A stretch of 64,000 bases of DNA from Streptomyces milbemycinicus. Its GTDB lineage: Bacteria > Actinomycetota > Actinomycetes > Streptomycetales > Streptomycetaceae. Shown here one piece after another: positions 18,422-25,120 of this stretch (position 1 is its first letter; every line of letters starts with the position of its first letter). The stretch spans positions 1 through 64,000 of the forward strand of contig NZ_MUNE01000251.1 of the NCBI RefSeq assembly GCF_002154605.1. Direction: 5' to 3'. The notes under the pieces were generated by a model that was given only the letters and a program-made list of their open reading frames with translations, ran no database searches and was not told the origin of the DNA. Position numbers and translations under genes: made by a program.

Positions 18422-18518
18422 TATACGTTGTCAACAAGGGAATCCCCTAGTGCTGTTGGCCGAAGCCCACCGCGTGGACCGCTCCTTGACACCGGTGATT
18501 CGACTGGGCGAGTATCCG

Positions 18519-18532
18519 TTGGTCTGTACCAA
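18519..18532. promoter_or_regulatory. DasR-responsive-element-like site 2
   Basis: TTGGTCTGTACCAA is a near-palindrome matching 10 of 12 core positions of the DasR element. It sits immediately downstream of the plus-strand candidate promoter of the GH3 gene, a position expected for repression. A beta-N-acetylhexosaminidase gene is a natural DasR target. Confidence 0.6.
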
Positions 18533-18599
18533 AGATCATCGATGTCGTGGGCGGCGTCGGTGTTATCGGTGTGTTGGCGCTCTTCGAAAGGCGTGATCG

Positions 18600-20111
18600 A
18601 TGTCCACCAGCAAGCCCGGCACGGACCTGCGACGACTCGCACTCTCCGTCCTGCAACCGGGGTTCGTGGGCACGGAGGCGCCGGAGTGGATCCTGCGTGA
18701 CATCGGTAACGGCCTGGCGTCCGTCGTGATCTTTTCACGCAATATCGAATCCCCGGACCAGCTCGCCCGGCTGACCGCGCAACTCCGCGCCGAGAACCCG
18801 TCGTTGATCGTAGCGATCGACGAGGAGGCCGGTGATGTCACCCGGATCGAGTCCGCGACCGGCTCCACCCGTCCCGGCAATCTCGCCCTCGGGACGGTGG
18901 ACGACACCGAGCTGACCGAGTCCGTCGCCGCCGATCTGGGCCGCCAACTGCGTGGAGCGGGCATCAGCCTGAACTTCGCGCCCACCGTGGACGTCAACTC
19001 CAACCCGGACAACCCCATCATCGGGGTCAGATCCTTCGGGGCGGACGCCAAAACGGTGTCCCGGCACGCCGCCGCGTGGATCAAAGGACTCCAGTCGGCC
19101 GGGGTCGCCGCCTGCGCCAAACACTTCCCCGGCCATGGGGACGTCGCCGTCGACTCCCACCACGGCCTGCCCAGTTACGACGCCGACCTCGACCGGATCG
19201 CCGCACAGGCCCTGCCGCCGTTCCGCGCCGCGCTGGACGCGGGGGTCCGCGCGGTCATGAGCGGCCACCTGCTGGTGCCCGCCTACGACCTGGATCTGCC
19301 CGCCACCCTCAGCCGCCGAATCCTCGACGGCCTGCTGCGCCAGGAGCTCGGATTCGACGGGCTGATCGTCACCGACGCCATCGAGATGGGGGCAGTCGCC
19401 GACCGCTACGGGATCGACGCGGCCGCGGTGCGCGCCGTCGCCGCCGGGGCCGACGCCGTCTGCGTCGGCGGGGAGAGCGCCGAGGAGGCCACCGCCCAAC
19501 TGCTCGCCACCGCCCTCGTCGACGCCGTGGCCGCCGGGGAACTCGCCGAGGAGCGGCTGGCGGAGGCGTCGGAGCGGGTCCGGGCGTTCGCCGAGTGGTC
19601 GACGGAGCTGGGCCGGTCCGCCCCGGCCGGTGCGGTCGACGGCGCCATCGGCTTCGTCGCCGCCCGCCGGGCCATCCGTATGACCGGCTCCGTAGCGGGG
19701 TCGCTGCCCCTGGCCGCGCCGCCGCATGTGGTGGAGCTGGTGCCCGCCACCAACCTGGCCATCGGCAAGGAGACCCCCTGGGGCGTCGCCGCACCGCTGA
19801 GCGAACGGCTTCCCGGCACGACCTCCGTCCGGATCCACCCGCAGGAGTTGCGGACGCGGGCAGCCACTCTGGAGGCGTCCGCGCTGACCCCCGCCTCCGG
19901 ACGTCCGCTGGTGGTCGTCGTCAGGGATGCTTCCCGGCACCCGTGGATGGGCGGCGCCCTGACGGACCTCGTCACCGCGCGCCCGGACGCGATCGTCGTG
20001 GAGATGGGCCTGCCGGGCGCCACCGCCCCCGGCGCGGTGCACATCTCCACCCATGGCGCGACCACCGCGTCCGGGGTGGCCGCGGCGGAGGTCCTTGCGG
20101 GGACGAGGTAG
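18600..20111 (+). CDS. Glycoside hydrolase family 3, NagZ-like beta-N-acetylhexosaminidase
   Basis: 503 residues. The GH3 signature of the NagZ branch is present: KHFPGHGDVAVDSHHGLP (K174-H175 and the catalytic D185-S-H187 loop), and the nucleophile is D259 in IVTDAIEMGAV. A second, non-catalytic domain extends from about 340 to the end, longer than single-domain NagZ. No signal peptide, so it is probably cytoplasmic, releasing GlcNAc from imported muropeptides or chitin fragments, or acting as a phosphorylase as some His/Asp-loop members do. The two DasR-like sites upstream fit a role in amino-sugar recycling. Confidence 0.88.
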   Translation: MSTSKPGTDLRRLALSVLQPGFVGTEAPEWILRDIGNGLASVVIFSRNIESPDQLARLTAQLRAENPSLIVAIDEEAGDVTRIESATGSTRPGNLALGTVDDTELTESVAADLGRQLRGAGISLNFAPTVDVNSNPDNPIIGVRSFGADAKTVSRHAAAWIKGLQSAGVAACAKHFPGHGDVAVDSHHGLPSYDADLDRIAAQALPPFRAALDAGVRAVMSGHLLVPAYDLDLPATLSRRILDGLLRQELGFDGLIVTDAIEMGAVADRYGIDAAAVRAVAAGADAVCVGGESAEEATAQLLATALVDAVAAGELAEERLAEASERVRAFAEWSTELGRSAPAGAVDGAIGFVAARRAIRMTGSVAGSLPLAAPPHVVELVPATNLAIGKETPWGVAAPLSERLPGTTSVRIHPQELRTRAATLEASALTPASGRPLVVVVRDASRHPWMGGALTDLVTARPDAIVVEMGLPGATAPGAVHISTHGATTASGVAAAEVLAGTR

Positions 20112-20142
20112 GGCCCCGCGCGCCACGGCCCGTACGCGGGCG

Positions 20143-21033
20143 CTACGAGGACTTGCCCCGGGCCGATGTGTTGATGAGCTCGTCGGCGACCCACCGTGCC
20201 ACGTTGACGGGGTAGGGCGTCGACAGTCCGAGGACGATGTGCAGGAAGCCGGCGTCGATCGCCTCGCCGATCGCGTCCCGGGTGGCGCCGGGCCGGTCGT
20301 ACGAGACGGGCAGGTGGATCGAGCGGGTGATCGAGGCGGGGTCGCGACCGATCTCGGCGCAGTAGCGGTCCAGCAGCGCACTGCGGCTCACGACGTCGTC
20401 GATGTCGCCTCCGGGGATGTTCCACAGATCGGCGTGTTCGGCGGCCACGCGCAGTGTCGGGGCCGAGCGTCCGCCGATGAGGATCGGCGGATGGGGGCGC
20501 TGGACGGGTTTCGGGTTGCCGAACGCCCCGGTGAGCTGGTGGTAGGTGCCGTCGAAGTCGAACGGCTCCTGCTCGGTCCACAGCCGCCGGATCACCGTAC
20601 AGGCCTCGGCGAGGCTCCCCACGGCGTGCGCGGTGTCATGGAAGGGCAGGCCGTGTGCCGCGTACTCGCGGTGGGCCGCGGGAGGGCTGGGGCGTGAGCC
20701 GACGCCGATGCCGAAGTCGAGCCGTCCACCGGAGACGATGTCCACGGTCGTGGCGATCTTGGCCAGCATCGCGGGCGGCCGGAACCGGTTGCTGGTCACC
20801 AGCAGGCCGAGCCGTAGCCGTCGGGTGTGGGCGGCGAGGGCCGAGAGCAGTGTCCAGCCCTCGTACGTCGGTCCGTTCGGGTCGCCGCCGATCGGCATGA
20901 GGTGATCGAACAACCAGGCGTGCTCGATCTCCGGGATGGTGTCCGCCTCGCACCAGACCCGCAGGACGTCGTGGTAGTCGACCTGCATGGGGGCGGTCAT
21001 GATGCCGAAACGGGGTCGGGGTGTATGCGGCAT
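20143..21033 (-). CDS. LLM-class F420-dependent oxidoreductase
   Basis: 296 residues from ATG 21033 (MPHTPRPRFGIMTAPMQVDYHDVLRVW). Luciferase-like barrel with typical segments: AWLFDHLMPIGGDPNGPTYEGWTLLSALAAHTRRLRLGLLVTSN, TVDIVSGGRLDFGIGVGSRPS and PHPPILIGGRSAPTLRVAAEHADLWNIPG. Such enzymes use reduced F420 or FMN on unknown small molecules. It lies 25 bases downstream of the aldo/keto reductase on the same strand and is probably co-transcribed with it under the TetR-type regulator. Confidence 0.88.
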   Translation of the reverse strand: MPHTPRPRFGIMTAPMQVDYHDVLRVWCEADTIPEIEHAWLFDHLMPIGGDPNGPTYEGWTLLSALAAHTRRLRLGLLVTSNRFRPPAMLAKIATTVDIVSGGRLDFGIGVGSRPSPPAAHREYAAHGLPFHDTAHAVGSLAEACTVIRRLWTEQEPFDFDGTYHQLTGAFGNPKPVQRPHPPILIGGRSAPTLRVAAEHADLWNIPGGDIDDVVSRSALLDRYCAEIGRDPASITRSIHLPVSYDRPGATRDAIGEAIDAGFLHIVLGLSTPYPVNVARWVADELINTSARGKSS

Positions 21034-21058
21034 GGAGCTGTTGATCCTTTCCGGACGG

Positions 21059-22078
21059 TCAGCGGCGCCGCAGCGACGGGTCGAGCAGCGCGGGCGGAGT
21101 GTCGTGCTTCTCGTGCGCGGCCAGGTCGACACCGGGCGCGACGATCGCGTCGATGGCGTCGAGCACATCGGCCGAGAGCACGGTGTCGGCGGCGGCGAGT
21201 TGCGTGTGCAGATGGTCCAGGGTGCGGGGGCCGATGAGCGCGCTGGTCACGGCGGGATGCGCGGTCACAAATCCGAGTGCGAGCTGGATCATGGTCAGAC
21301 CGGCCTCTTCGGCGACTTCGGCCAGCCGCTCGACGGCGTCGAGCCTGGCCCGGTTGGCGGGGATGGTGGTGTCGAAGCGTTCCGGCATGAACGTCGAGCG
21401 GCTGGTGGCGATCTCCCGGCCCTCGCGGATCGCGCCCGACAGCCAGCCCGAGGCCAGCGGGCTCCACACCAGCACACCGAGCCCGTACTGCTCGGTCACG
21501 GGCAGCACATCGCTCTCGATACCGCGCTGCAGGATCGAGTAGCTGGGCTGCTCGGTGACATAGCGGCTCAGGTGGTGCTCGCGGGCGGCCCACTGGGCCT
21601 GCACGATGCGGTATGCGGGAAACGTCGAGGAGCCGAAGTGGCGGATCTTTCCGGCACGCTGGAGGTCGGTGAGCGCCGACAGCGTCTCCTCGTCGCTGGT
21701 GTTCGGGTCCCAGCGGTGGATCTGGTAGAGATCGACATGGTCGACACCGAGCCGGCGCAGGCTGTTGTCCAGTTCGGTGACCAGCCAGCGGCGCGAACTG
21801 CCCCGATGGTTGCGCTCGTCGCCCATCGGCATGCCCGCCTTCGTGGCCAGCACGATGTCGTCGCGGCGGCCGGCGATGGCCTTGCCGACCATCTCTTCCG
21901 ACTCGCCCGCGCTGTACATGTCGGCGGTGTCGATGAGGTTGATCCCGCCCTCGAGAGCGGCATCGACGATGGCGGTGGCCTCGTCCTGGGTGGTGCGCCC
22001 GATCCTGCCGAAGTTCATGGCGCCGAGTGCGAGAGAGCTGACCTGCACACCGGTGCGGCCCAAGGTGCGGTACTGCAT
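21059..22078 (-). CDS. Aldo/keto reductase
   Basis: 339 residues from ATG 22078 (MQYRTLGRTGVQVSSLALGAMNFG). The catalytic tetrad region is present (DTADMYSAGESEEMVGKAI with Asp and Tyr; VLATKAG with Lys; VDLYQIHRWDPN with His), as is the NADPH-binding C-terminal part. The YajO/YdhF-type branch reduces aldehydes and ketones with broad specificity. Divergent from the TetR gene with a double palindrome between, so likely induced by a toxic or reactive carbonyl compound. Confidence 0.9.
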   Translation of the reverse strand: MQYRTLGRTGVQVSSLALGAMNFGRIGRTTQDEATAIVDAALEGGINLIDTADMYSAGESEEMVGKAIAGRRDDIVLATKAGMPMGDERNHRGSSRRWLVTELDNSLRRLGVDHVDLYQIHRWDPNTSDEETLSALTDLQRAGKIRHFGSSTFPAYRIVQAQWAAREHHLSRYVTEQPSYSILQRGIESDVLPVTEQYGLGVLVWSPLASGWLSGAIREGREIATSRSTFMPERFDTTIPANRARLDAVERLAEVAEEAGLTMIQLALGFVTAHPAVTSALIGPRTLDHLHTQLAAADTVLSADVLDAIDAIVAPGVDLAAHEKHDTPPALLDPSLRRR

Positions 22079-22171
22079 GACTGTGTTCCTCCACTGCGGA
22101 TGAAGCGTGGCGGTTTCGCGTGATGACAATGCGTGGTTTGGAAGCCGGGTCCCCGCTCTGGCATCATGAGC

Positions 22172-22218
22172 AAGCGGAACCTCGTTCCGGAAAAACGATA
22201 CGGAACGTTGTTCCGCTT
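22172..22218. promoter_or_regulatory. Double TetR-type operator between the aldo/keto reductase and tetR genes
   Basis: Two near-identical palindromes, CGGAACCTCGTTCCG (22175-22189) and CGGAACGTTGTTCCG (22201-22215), have centres 26 bases apart. The whole block is itself an inverted repeat: AAGCGGAAC at 22172-22180 mirrors GTTCCGCTT at 22210-22218. This matches TetR dimers binding side by side and silencing both divergent genes. Confidence 0.75.
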
Positions 22219-22302
22219 TACAAGTCCGGTCATGGCTCGGCAGCGATTCGGCAGTGGGCTTGGCGGCGGCTCGGCAGTCTCTGCAGTGGAAGGAGCGGTG
22301 CG

Positions 22303-22896
22303 GTGAACGACAGCGACGGGGGCGCGGGACGCGCGGCCCGGTCCAAGCGGGCGGACGCCCGGCGCAACGAGGAGACCCTGCTCGACGCGGCCGCCGCGGT
22401 CTTCGTGGCGTCAGGCGTGGAAGCGCCTGTACGTGACATCGCGGCCAAAGCCGGCGTCGGGGTGGGCACGATCTACCGCCACTTCCCGACGCGAGCGGAT
22501 CTGATCATCGCCGTCTACCGGCACCAGGTCGAGGCATGCGCCGAGGCCGGTCCTGCCCTGCTGGCGAGCAGCGCGACCCCGCACGCCGCGCTGGGGCAGT
22601 GGATCAACCTCTTCGTCGATTTCCTGGTCACCAAGCACGGACTCGCCGCCGTGCTGCAGTCCGACAACGCGGGCTTCGAGACGCTGCACGCCTACTTCCT
22701 CGACCGCCTCGTGCCCGTGTGCACCCAGCTGCTCGACGCCGCGGTCGATTCCGGCGAGATCCGATCCGACGTGGAGGCCATCCAGCTCATGCGCGGCGTC
22801 GGAAACCTCTGCATCGGCGCCGAGCACAACCCCCACTACGACGCACGACGACTGGTCGAACTCCTCATCGCGGGGCTGCGCCTGCCGCCTGGGTGA
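22303..22896 (+). CDS. TetR-family transcriptional regulator
   Basis: 197 residues from GTG 22303, preceded by GGAGCGG. N-terminal TetR helix-turn-helix: ETLLDAAAAVFVASGVEAPVRDIAAKAGVGVGTIYRHFPTRADLIIAVYRHQ. The ligand-binding half resembles the YcdC/SbtR-type C-terminal domain. It probably represses itself and the divergent aldo/keto reductase operon through the palindromes at 22175-22215. Its stop lies one base from the stop of the convergent lipoprotein gene. Confidence 0.9.
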   Translation: MNDSDGGAGRAARSKRADARRNEETLLDAAAAVFVASGVEAPVRDIAAKAGVGVGTIYRHFPTRADLIIAVYRHQVEACAEAGPALLASSATPHAALGQWINLFVDFLVTKHGLAAVLQSDNAGFETLHAYFLDRLVPVCTQLLDAAVDSGEIRSDVEAIQLMRGVGNLCIGAEHNPHYDARRLVELLIAGLRLPPG

Positions 22897-22897
22897 C

Positions 22898-23602
22898 TCA
22901 GGCGGTGCCGGGCGCCGCCACGGTCAACGCATAGTCCACTGCGACCGTGAAGTCTGCGGACCTGCCCCGGATTTTCAGCGTGTGCTTCCCGGCCTTGAGC
23001 GGGGGCAACTGAACCCACAGCCCGCACCCCGTCCCGCTGAACCGGCCGCTCGAATCGGTCACGGGGTTTCCGGGCGCGGCCGTCCCCGTGATCGTCGTCC
23101 CGAGGTAGCGATCCGGGCTGATGTCCCGGCCGTCCAGGCTCGCCGTGCCCGAGGCCGTTTCCATGAAGTCGGCGCAGTCCGCCGGGCCGCCCACGAGGTT
23201 GATGAGGGGAAAGGCGACGGGACGGCCACTTGGCACGGTGCAGGTCCGTTCGGCCTGCCCGCCGAAGGTCCCGGCCAGAAACCACACATCGTCCGGCTGG
23301 TTACGGTGGCACGACCGCCCGTCCTCGTCGGCGACCGGGTTCGTCGACGTCTCTTCCGACGCCGCCCATGTCCACCACCGCCCCTGCAGATCCGCGGGGG
23401 AGAGCCGGGTGGCGGCCGGTGCCGAGGGCGAGGAAGCCGAGGGCGACGGTGCCGATGGGGAGGGCGCCGCTGACGTCCGCTGCGGTTCCGATGGCCGGTC
23501 GGACTCAGCGGCCCGCGATCCGCTGCCGCCCCCTCCACCGCATCCGGCGACCGCGACCACCGCCGCGGCGGCGACCCCTATCCATCCCGTCCGGCTGCTC
23601 AT
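22898..23602 (-). CDS. Secreted lipoprotein of unknown function
   Basis: 234 residues from ATG 23602. A short signal peptide ends in lipobox VAGC (MSSRTGWIGVAAAAVVAVAGC), followed by a Gly/Ser/Pro-rich linker (about 22-65) and a folded part of about 165 residues starting LSPADLQGRWWTWAASEETSTNPVADEDG. Several cysteines (SCHRNQ, RTCTVPSG, ADCADFM, TGCGLW) suggest disulphides. No recognised enzyme motif; the WWTW...NPV start and the beta-rich C-terminus (GKHTLKIRGRSADFTVAVDYALTV) look like a carbohydrate-binding or periplasmic sensor protein, which is uncertain. Confidence 0.7.
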   Translation of the reverse strand: MSSRTGWIGVAAAAVVAVAGCGGGGGSGSRAAESDRPSEPQRTSAAPSPSAPSPSASSPSAPAATRLSPADLQGRWWTWAASEETSTNPVADEDGRSCHRNQPDDVWFLAGTFGGQAERTCTVPSGRPVAFPLINLVGGPADCADFMETASGTASLDGRDISPDRYLGTTITGTAAPGNPVTDSSGRFSGTGCGLWVQLPPLKAGKHTLKIRGRSADFTVAVDYALTVAAPGTA

Positions 23603-23660
23603 CCCCTCGCTCCTCTCAGGCACCGGACACGATATCCCGGCGTGGCGACGCACGGAGAGC

Positions 23661-23682
23661 CATTGTCGTAATGTTGACAATG
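23661..23682. promoter_or_regulatory. Inverted repeat CATTGTC-N8-GACAATG, GntR operator candidate
   Basis: Perfect 7-bp arms with an 8-base spacer lie 49 bases before the GntR gene, and the right arm overlaps a TTGACA -35 (23674-23679) with TAACAT at 23701-23706 as a possible distant -10. TTGT/ACAA half-sites are usual for FCD-type GntR proteins, so autoregulation is likely. Confidence 0.55.
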
Positions 23683-23730
23683 ATTCCAACATGCTCAAGT
23701 TAACATTGCGACATTGGGGAGGTTGAGATC

Positions 23731-24399
23731 ATGGGTGAAACGGGCAAAGTGTCCCCGGCGCGGCGTCGTGGTCTTGCCGAGGAGGTGGCGGACCAGATCC
23801 GGGAGGCGATCTTCAACGGAGCCTACGCCCCTGGTGCGCAGCTGCGTGAGGTGGAGCTGTCGGGCGTGATGGACGTCAGCCGTGGCCCCGTGCGGGAGGC
23901 GCTGCGGATCCTGGAGCGCGAGGGCCTGGTCCGGTGTGCCTGGCACCGCGGCACGGTGGTGACCACCCTGTCGTCCGAGGATGTGGCGGAGCTGGAGAGT
24001 CTGCGCGGCGCGCTGGAGCGGCTGGCCGTCGAGCGGATCATCGCTCATGCCTCGGAGGAGGACTTCGTGTCCCTGGAGAAGGTGGCGGGGCTGATGGAGC
24101 GGGCGCGGGACGAGCACGAGATGGTCCGTCTGGACATTGGATTCCATGACGCGGTTTTCGCCACTGCCGGCCATCAGCGTCTGGCGGAGGCGTGGGAGGC
24201 CATCCGCTGTCAGGTCCATCTGTTTCTGCTGACCCGGATCGGTCACAGCACCGAGGGCTACCTCACCCGGGTCCCCGAGGAGCACCGCGAGCTCGTCGCC
24301 GCGCTGCGGTCGCGTGATGTTCAGGGCGCGCTCGACCTGTTCGCCGCCCACCGCCGCGTCGCCGTCGACGTGGTCAGCGCGGAGCGCGTTCCGGGCTGA
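23731..24399 (+). CDS. GntR-family regulator, FCD/FadR branch
   Basis: 222 residues. N-terminal winged helix (EEVADQIREAIFNGAYAPGAQLREVELSGVMDVSRGPVREALRILEREGLVRC) and an all-helical FCD ligand domain with metal-ligand-type residues (DIGFHDAVF, EEHRELVAALRSRD, FAAHRR). FCD regulators sense organic or sugar acids, so it could act on the sugar-acid genes farther right, but nothing in the immediate context proves a target. ATG 23731 has GAGG upstream. Confidence 0.88.
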   Translation: MGETGKVSPARRRGLAEEVADQIREAIFNGAYAPGAQLREVELSGVMDVSRGPVREALRILEREGLVRCAWHRGTVVTTLSSEDVAELESLRGALERLAVERIIAHASEEDFVSLEKVAGLMERARDEHEMVRLDIGFHDAVFATAGHQRLAEAWEAIRCQVHLFLLTRIGHSTEGYLTRVPEEHRELVAALRSRDVQGALDLFAAHRRVAVDVVSAERVPG

Positions 24400-24448
24400 C
24401 CCGCGTCTCGTCCCCGCGACCGGTGACGGTCAGCCGGGCTGGGCGGTC

Positions 24449-24480
24449 CGTCAAACCTTGACGCTCGTCGGCATTCGACG
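24449..24480. promoter_or_regulatory. Two adjacent inverted repeats upstream of the ArsR-type gene
   Basis: CGTCAA-ACC-TTGACG (24449-24463) and CGTCG-GCATT-CGACG (24466-24480) are perfect palindromes side by side, 50 to 80 bases before the start codon. The first contains a TTGACG -35-like element. ArsR/SmtB dimers usually bind such short palindromes over their own promoter. Confidence 0.5.
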
Positions 24481-24529
24481 GGCGTCGTACTATGACCTGA
24501 ACACGCAGAAGTCGCTCCAAGGAGTCGCC

Positions 24530-24880
24530 ATGGCCCGCCCCCGCTCCTCTTCACGGACGGTGGAGCACCCTGCCATGGCGGAGGTCTCGTTGCAGCAGGT
24601 GCTGGACGCCCTGGTGGATCCGGTGCGGCGCGCCGTGGTGTCCCAACTGGCCCGCGCCGACGAGGACATCAGCTGCGGCACCTTCGATGTGTCGGTGTCC
24701 CGGTCCACGCTGACGCACCACTTCAATGTGTTGCGGGAGGCGGGGGTGATCCGGCAGTACTACGTCGGGACAACGAAGATGAACACGCTCCGCACGGACG
24801 AGATGGAGGGGCGCTTCCCGGGCCTGCTGTCGGCGCTGGTGGCCGCATCCGCCCCGGAGACAGGCGTCTCCGCCCGCTGA
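24530..24880 (+). CDS. ArsR-family transcriptional regulator
   Basis: 116 residues from ATG 24530, with AAGGAG 6 bases upstream. Winged helix of the ArsR type: VLDALVDPVRRAVVSQLARADEDISCGTFDVSVSRSTLTHHFNVLREAGVIRQYYVGTTKMNTLR. A single Cys in ISCGTF and no clear CxC metal motif suggest a non-metal ligand or a thiol switch. Next to the GH78 gene but with its own promoter region; target unknown. Confidence 0.87.
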   Translation: MARPRSSSRTVEHPAMAEVSLQQVLDALVDPVRRAVVSQLARADEDISCGTFDVSVSRSTLTHHFNVLREAGVIRQYYVGTTKMNTLRTDEMEGRFPGLLSALVAASAPETGVSAR

Positions 24881-24924
24881 GACATCCGGTCGCAGTCGCT
24901 TCCGGACAGTCGCTGCGCAAAGCA

Positions 24925-25058
24925 TTGACACGATTCAACTCTGACGCGACAGTGAACGTCGCTGCTTCCGGGCGCCAAAAGTGTCCACCGTTGTCGTGTA
25001 GCACTCACATGGGTGTGCGGGTGTGAGTCGCAGTGCGCCCAGTGATTGAATCGTTTCA
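24925..25058. promoter_or_regulatory. Two opposed LacI-type operator candidates upstream of GH78
   Basis: TGACACGATTCAA (24926-24938) and, on the other strand, TGAAACGATTCAA (plus 25046-25058) agree at 12 of 13 positions. The sequence with central CG and TGA/TCA ends is typical for LacI-family repressors. The first copy overlaps a TTGACA -35 at 24925-24930. No intact lacI-type gene is nearby, so the regulator must be elsewhere in the genome. Confidence 0.5.
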
Positions 25059-25120
25059 CGTCGCGGATAGGTGCAGCCCTGCCCTGCTCTTGCCAAGCCC
25101 TCCTCACCCGGGAGACGCAT

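Larger units (their letters stand above)
18263..18599. promoter_or_regulatory. Divergent PhyH-operon/GH3 intergenic region
   Basis: 337 bases without a gene. It contains an AT-rich patch (cataaaaatgg at 18402-18412), a minus-strand TTGACA (plus 18429-18434) as candidate -35 for the PhyH operon, a plus-strand TTGACA (18486-18491) with GAGTAT at 18510-18515 as candidate promoter for the GH3 gene, and two DasR-like sites listed separately. Confidence 0.55.
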
